This document shows positions 58,761 through 64,000 of a stretch of DNA of 64,000 nucleotides, one piece after another. Both the position numbers and the translations under genes were made by a program. Source of the stretch: Diorhabda sublineata (Eukaryota > Arthropoda > Insecta > Coleoptera > Chrysomelidae); assembly GCF_026230105.1 (NCBI RefSeq), contig NC_079476.1, positions 2,873,209 through 2,937,208 on the forward strand. Direction: 5' to 3'. Numbering within the stretch: the stretch's first letter is position 1; the number at the start of each line of letters is the position of its first letter. The notes below the pieces were generated by a model, which did no database searches, was not told the DNA's origin, and was given only the letters and a program-made list of their open reading frames with translations.

Positions 58761-59066
58761 GAGCAGCAGTCTACATGAAAAGAACAGATCACTTCTTTTG
58801 AAGGTCAAAACATTACTGCACAGTGATGGAGATTATTTCTATTTAATTGAATTATCATGGTTCTCTATCTCTTGATTTATTCAGAAGAACTACTATCATT
58901 GCAATTTTTTAATATAAATAATTAGTATTTCAACTGGGGATGTTTCAACGTTGGTAAAAGTGCGTAAAACAGTTGGTAATAAGTAATAATTCATTACAAA
59001 TATAATTTCAACAACAAACCTGTGAAAATATGTTAAAATAATAATAAAAAAAAACATAAATCATAC
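58761..59066. other. Intron sequence next to exon 1
   Basis: AT-rich; no feature beyond the splice donor at 59066. Confidence 0.5.
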
Positions 59067-59184
59067 CCAATAACAGTAGCTTTACATCCCGCCGGGATCG
59101 TTGCTTTTCTTCCTTAAGGGACTCATCTATCTGTTTCGTTCTGGCAATCGCCGCCCTTTCCTCTGCCGAAACTGTGCACCCCAT
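59067..59184 (-). CDS. G-protein alpha subunit (Gi/o class), coding exon 1
   Basis: The ATG at 59184 in a GTGCCATGG context starts MGCTVSAEERAAIARTKQID and runs to RRDVKLLLLG, where a donor G|GTATGA splits the glycine codon in phase 1, exactly where animal G-alpha genes break. Gly2 and Cys3 fit the N-myristoylation and palmitoylation sites that tether Gi/o-class subunits to the plasma membrane; the helix that follows contacts G-beta-gamma. MGCT-SAEERAA-AR resembles G-alpha-o most, while I-D-x-x-L is more Gi-like and ESLKEEKQRSRRDV is unlike the usual NLKEDG text, so the subclass stays open. The next exon is at 8453-8495. The exon is GC-richer than its neighbourhood. Upstream exons or promoter could not be identified. 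Confidence 0.9.
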
Positions 59185-60445
59185 GGCACAAACCTCGATG
59201 CACGACGTCTTGAAGCTTTTTTTATACACTTTCTCAAAGAATATATATGTTTTATAAAAAGTTTTTACCTATTTCTACAAACCAAACAGTTTTATTTATA
59301 CAGAGCATCTTGAAGAATTATATTAACAATAATTTTAAATAAAGTTAATACGAAATAAAATCCTATGACCGATTATAAAGAATTTTAATCTAGCACTATG
59401 AATTATTGAGCCAATTACTATGGTGATTATAGGAATTGAAAGTGATCTACAAGTCACTAAAATCTACAAACTAAAAATAAAAGTAACAGCGACAAAAATC
59501 GTAAAAGTGTAAACCACAAAGAACTTAATAGCAAGAAACAACTATCAGTAACATGGTATCTTCCAGACCCCAAAAATTCAAGATCATTCTGTGCGACTTC
59601 TTTGAGGTTGGAATCAGAATTTTTGAATAATTCATCTTCATCTAAGATCACATCATCGAACCGGAAAAGAAAACTTCTGGGTTTGAAGTTCTTCCTCTGT
59701 TGAAGTTGAAATATCTGGGAATAAACCTCGACAGTAACCTTCTGTAGAATAAATATGTTGAAGTGGTGCTAGTACGATGAGAAACAAACTGAGGTTACAG
59801 TCTTAAAATATTCTGAGAGCATTATTACAAATTTTTTTCTCATACGTCTAAATCTGGCGATAGATTCCATTCTGAATTTATTTCAGGAAAGTCAAGAAAA
59901 CGAAGAAATTCTGAGCAGTTTTATCTCATCATCGGATGATTAATAAAATAGGCATTGGAAAGGCTTTCAATTCCGATGGTAAACACAAATGAAAATTGGG
60001 AAATGGATCCACGTCTCAAATTTCAAAGAGATGTGCAAAAACCCTATTGAGATCTGGCGGAGGTTTTTAATACAATATTGGGCAAAATTAAGTTAAGGAA
60101 AGGAAATCTACCAATTGAAAATCCAAAGAAAATACCATAGAATGGTATACAGATGTGCAAACACCAAGACGGGAGCTGTCGTTGGTTTCCACCAATAGGT
60201 TAAGTAAAAATGAAGTTAGATGAAAGGGCTCTAACACTCCTAACTTTCAAGGAGGATCCATACCATCAAATGGTATGGAAATGTGCAGAAAACGGAAGCT
60301 AGCAAGTATTCGAAGCTTCTACCATATATTCACTACCGCTAGATTTCTGTAAAAATACTTTTAGGCACAAATACTGGAATGTGTGTTTGAAAAACCTTAA
60401 AATAAACTATTAGAAAAGTGATATTGCAATCTTTTTTGATAGTCA
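59185..60445. other. Upstream region of the G-alpha exon
   Basis: Presumably holds the 5' UTR and perhaps the promoter on the minus strand. I see no TATA box or initiator I would defend. Near 60140 and 60260, ATACCAT and ATGGTAT phrases recur in pairs. Confidence 0.4.
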
Positions 60446-62602
60446 GAGGGTAGTTCACGCAAACCAAGCGATAAATTTAGTCCACGTTCAATCATCGATA
60501 GGGCCAGTGGACTAGAACGTTCGTTGTGTTTCCTCTACGACGGTAAATCTTTAATCTCAATCATTAAAGTTTCGTTTTTATTTGATTGATCCTCGTATAT
60601 TAGTATTCGTGAGATGTCTCGTCAAAGGTGATAAATTATTGCAAACAAACTTCTTCTTAAATCTTTGCAACGAGTTTGAAGCAATCGAGGAATTTGATCA
60701 TCATACAGCAACTTCGGAACCCAACCGCTTCGAATTTATGGCACCCAACTTCAATTATTTATCTTCGAAGGGTAGTTCACCCAAACCAAGCGATAAATTT
60801 AGTCCACTTTCAATCATCGATAGGGCCAGTGGACTAGAACTTTCGTTGTGGTTCCTCTACGACTGTAAATCTTTAATCTCAATCATTAAAGTTTCGTTTT
60901 TATTTGATTGATCCTCGTATATTAGTAATCGCGAGCCGTATTCGTGAGATGTCTCATCAAGGGTGATAAATTATTGCAAAAAAGCTTCTTCTTAAATCTT
61001 TGCAACGAGTTTGAAGCAATCGAGGAATTTGATCATCATACAGCAACTTCGGAACCCAACCGCTTCGAATTTATGGCACCCAACTTCAATTCTTTATCTT
61101 CAAAGGGTAGTTCACCCAAACCAAGCGATAAATTTTGTCCACTTTCAATCATCGATAGGGCCAGTGGACTAGAACTTTCGTTGTGGTTCCTCTACGACTG
61201 TAAATCTTTAATCTCAATCATTAAAGTTTCGTTTTTATTTGATTGATCCTCGTATATTAGTAATCGCGAGCCGTATTCGTGAGATGTCTCATCAAGGGTG
61301 ATAAATTATTGCAAAAAAGCTTCTTCTTAAATCTTTGCAACGAGTTTGAAGCAATCGAGGAATTTGATCATCATACAGCAACTTCGGAACCCAACCGCTT
61401 CGAATTTATGGCACCCAACTTCAATTATTTATCTTCGAAGGGTAGTTCACCCAAACCAAGCGATAAATTTAGTCCACTTTCAATCATCGATAGGGCCAGT
61501 GGACTAGAACTTTCGTTGTGGTTCCTCTACGACTGTAAATCTTTAATCTCAATCATTAAAGTTTCGTTTTTATTTGATTGATCCTCGTATATTAGTAATC
61601 GCGAGCCGTATTCGTGAGATGTCTCATCAAGGGTGATAAATTATTGCAAAAAAGCTTCTTCTTAAATCTTTGCAACGAGTTTGAAGCAATCGAGGAATTT
61701 GATCATCATACAGCAACTTCGGAACCCAACCGCTTCGAATTTATGGCACCCAACTTCAATTATTTATCTTCGAAGGGTAGTTCACCCAAACCAAGCGATA
61801 AATTTAGTCCACTTTCAATCATCGATAGGGCCAGTGGACTAGAACTTTCGTTGTGGTTCCTCTACGACTGTAAATCTTTAATCTCAATCATTAAAGTTTC
61901 GTTTTTATTTGATTGATCCTCGTATATTAGTAATCGCGAGCCGTATTCGTGAGATGTCTCATCAAGGGTGATAAATTATTGCAAAAAAGCTTCTTCTTAA
62001 ATCTTTGCAACGAGTTTGAAGCAATCGAGGAATTTGATCATCATACAGCAACTTCGGAACCCAACCGCTTCGAATTTATGGCACCCAACTTCAATTATTT
62101 ATCTTCGAAGGGTAGTTCACCCAAACCAAGCGATAAATTTAGTCCACTTTCAATCATCGATAGGGCCAGTGGACTAGAACGTTCGTTGTGGTTCCTCTAC
62201 GACTGTAAATCTTTAATCTCAATCATTAAAGTTTCGTTTTTATTTGATTGATCCTCGTATATTAGTAATCGCGAGCCGTATTCGTGAGATGTCTCATCAA
62301 GGGTGATAAATTATTGCAAAAAAGCTTCTTCTTAAATCTTTGCAACGAGTTTGAAGCAATCGAGGAATTTGATCATCATACAGCAACTTCGGAACCCAAC
62401 CGCTTCGAATTTATGGCACCCAACTTCAATTCTTTATCTTCAAAGGGTAGTTCACCCAAACCAAGCGATAAATTTTGTCCACTTTCAATCATCGATAGGG
62501 CCAATGGACTAGAACTTTCGTTGTGGTTCCTCTACGACGGTAAATCTTTAATCTCAATCATTAAAGTTTTGTTCTTATTTGATTGATCCTCGTATATTAG
62601 TT
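60446..62602. repeat. 335-bp tandem array, about 6.4 units, each with a 100-codon frame
   Basis: Full units repeat at exact 335-bp steps (GTGAGATGTCTCATCAAGGG at 60944, 61279, 61614, 61949, 62284), preceded by one variant unit and a partial one. Every unit is open for about 100 codons on the plus strand (VRCLIKGDKLLQKSFFLNLC, NEFEAIEEFDHHTATSEPNR, FEFMAPNFN, then SSKGSSPKPSDKFSPLSIID) and closes at the same TGA. Because 335 is not a multiple of three, units cannot form one long protein. The frame lacks an ATG until the internal FMAPN. Units 2 and 6 share NSLSS and DKFCP; units 3 and 4 are identical in translation. Confidence 0.95.
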
Positions 62603-63080
62603 AGAGAGGTATGAAAATGATCGATAATTTCCTCATTATTAAAATTATAAGAAAAATTTTATACAGCATTCTGTTAATATCTACAGAATGGGCTATAACT
62701 TATCGATCGTTGTAGTACTAAAATCTGGCGCTATATATTATCGAATCCTATAAAATTGTCTCAAATTTCATCAATAATAATCATATTTAACAAAATTGCC
62801 TTATTTAAACCCTTAATTTTAAGCCATTTAAAAAAAATCGAAGTTTTTAATCATCATTTTGTATTTTTTATATTTTGACATATTTTTGGCAGGTACTTTA
62901 TGAAAAAATGTCACTTTCTACTTTGGATCGTTTGAAATATCTACAAACGATCGTTTCATCGAATTTTTTATATAGGTTGATTCAATAAAGTATAAAAGTA
63001 TTTTAATGTATTAATTAATCACTCTGTATATGATTTATACCGTTTAAATATCACATTTAGTAATTTTTTTTTACTTACAG
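62603..63080. other. AT-rich spacer
   Basis: No gene seen. The last 20 bases form a good 3' splice site for the exon candidate that follows. Confidence 0.5.
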
Positions 63081-63244
63081 AACTTCTCTGTGGTATAGGG
63101 AAGGGCATCTACAACAACAAGTACAAGGAGAAAGAAAAATCTGACAGAAAATTACTCTATCAATTACTTGCAAGACAAGACAATTCCAAAAAGTTTCTTA
63201 GGAAATTGAATGATCTCAACTATATCTGGATGACATTGCCTTGA
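63081..63244 (+). CDS. Candidate terminal coding exon
   Basis: A long T tract ending in TTACTTACAG at 63080 precedes 53 open codons (63083-63241) and TGA at 63242-63244. The peptide begins LLCGIGKGIYNNKYKEKEKS and continues RKLLYQLLARQDN and FLRKLNDLNYIWMTLP, lysine-rich with a helical look. No family recognised. Two bases before the first codon imply a split codon, so an upstream exon would be needed; none is identified to the left. Confidence 0.3.
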
Positions 63245-64000
63245 AATTACGTTAACTTACACATAGACTCTACAAGAACTTAAGACATATTTTCCTCAGG
63301 ATTTGGAGACAAAACGGTCAGGACTACTTTAACGATTTCATTTTTTTTTATATTTTTGGAAATAACGAAAGTAAATCTATCTAGTTTTTTTATAACGCTC
63401 TTATGAATTTCGATAGGGTGTGACGGCAACGGCTATTTATAGAAACAAAAAAAATCTATTTTTAATGTATACATACAGTTTTGAATCTGTTTATAATCGT
63501 TCCGGTTTGTTTAAAACCTAACAGTTTTTTAAACCCAAAAATGCGTTGAATCGACGAGACGAAGTAAAAATAAAATATACAGTATAGTTCAATAAACTCA
63601 AAATTTTAACCGAATGAAAATGAAATATACGGAAAAAAGGAGCAAATTGGAAATAAAGGTCGATTTCCGACAATTAAAACAGTAGTTGATGATAATGAAT
63701 CACTTTTGAGTTAAATCCATATTATAAATGCCGAAATTTTATATATTTGTATACAGAAACAACTCTAACTTGAGAATTTAGCCCCTAGATGACACTAGTT
63801 ACATTAAAGAATTACCCTAAAAAAGAAAAGCATGGAAGTTCTACACCGTAACAACTAGAGTTGTGACAGTATTGAACTTCGCAATAGTATATAAAGCAAG
63901 TAAAAATCACAGTGAGACCCGATAAAGTTTTATGTTGCGACTAGCTAAAGCTAAATTATTTTATTAGAGACAATTGGCAACTTACAACTTTACCATTGGT
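63245..64000. other. AT-rich sequence, no gene seen
   Basis: Nothing recognised up to the window end. Confidence 0.6.

Larger units (their letters stand above)
8496..59066 (-). other. Giant intron 1 of the G-alpha gene (~50.6 kb)
   Basis: Bounded on the minus strand by donor G|GTATGA at 59066 and acceptor TTACAG ending at 8496, both phase 1. It contains both large satellites, most of the transposon debris and the 692-residue nested ORF. That the two exons belong to one transcript is inferred from phase, strand and family; a transcript would prove it. Confidence 0.75.

Noticed and set aside
60582..62586. Calling the six 100-codon frames as six genes
   Set aside because: They begin at GTG or TTG rather than ATG, the period is not a multiple of three, and no family match is known to me. 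Kept as a repeat with a finding instead.

Overview
The window is AT-rich animal DNA, almost certainly from an insect. Evidence: several mariner and Tc1-like lineages, an R1-like retrotransposon, hAT and PIF/Harbinger debris, short TTAGG runs (the usual insect telomere motif), GT-AG introns, and no bacterial-style gene packing. I cannot settle the order from the sequence.

The main host gene is a heterotrimeric G-protein alpha subunit on the minus strand. Its first coding exon is at 59067-59184 (start MGC, ending in KLLLLG). A 43-bp second exon encoding the P-loop is at 8453-8495 (GAGESGKSTIVKQM). Splice sites, strand and phase all agree, so 8496-59066 reads as one first intron of about 50.6 kb. 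Later exons would lie to the left, outside the window. A second convincing host gene, an unrecognised intronless 692-residue ORF (47497-49575, minus), sits inside that intron. Two plus-strand candidate terminal exons (103-220 and 63081-63244) lie outside the intron.

The rest is repeats. Region by region: 1.2-6.5 kb holds mariner-type transposase debris; 7.7 kb a 26-bp minisatellite; 10.24-10.48 kb a small MITE; 10.59-20.99 kb a 101-bp satellite of about 100 copies with higher-order structure; 21.6-29.8 kb four broken mariner-superfamily elements, an old diverged tandem repeat and a 5'-truncated R1-like LINE; 31.9-34.7 kb an 882-bp Harbinger-type element between broken copies of an unnamed transposon ORF, plus a canonical X-box motif at 33323; 35.6-40.2 kb LINE, Tc1, hAT-like and mariner pieces, with the 3' end of one mariner amplified as a 167-bp tandem repeat; 41.4-47.0 kb a 216-bp satellite enclosed by long imperfect inverted arms; 49.7-56.6 kb hAT and mariner-superfamily fragments and several inverted-repeat elements, including a MITE inserted in a hAT transposase frame with a visible target-site duplication; 57.6-58.8 kb tandem repeats; 60.4-62.6 kb a 335-bp tandem array.

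The general picture is a regulatory-type gene whose giant first intron is a sink for transposons and satellites and hosts at least one nested gene. No tRNA, rRNA, CRISPR or bacterial element was seen. All family assignments are by eye.
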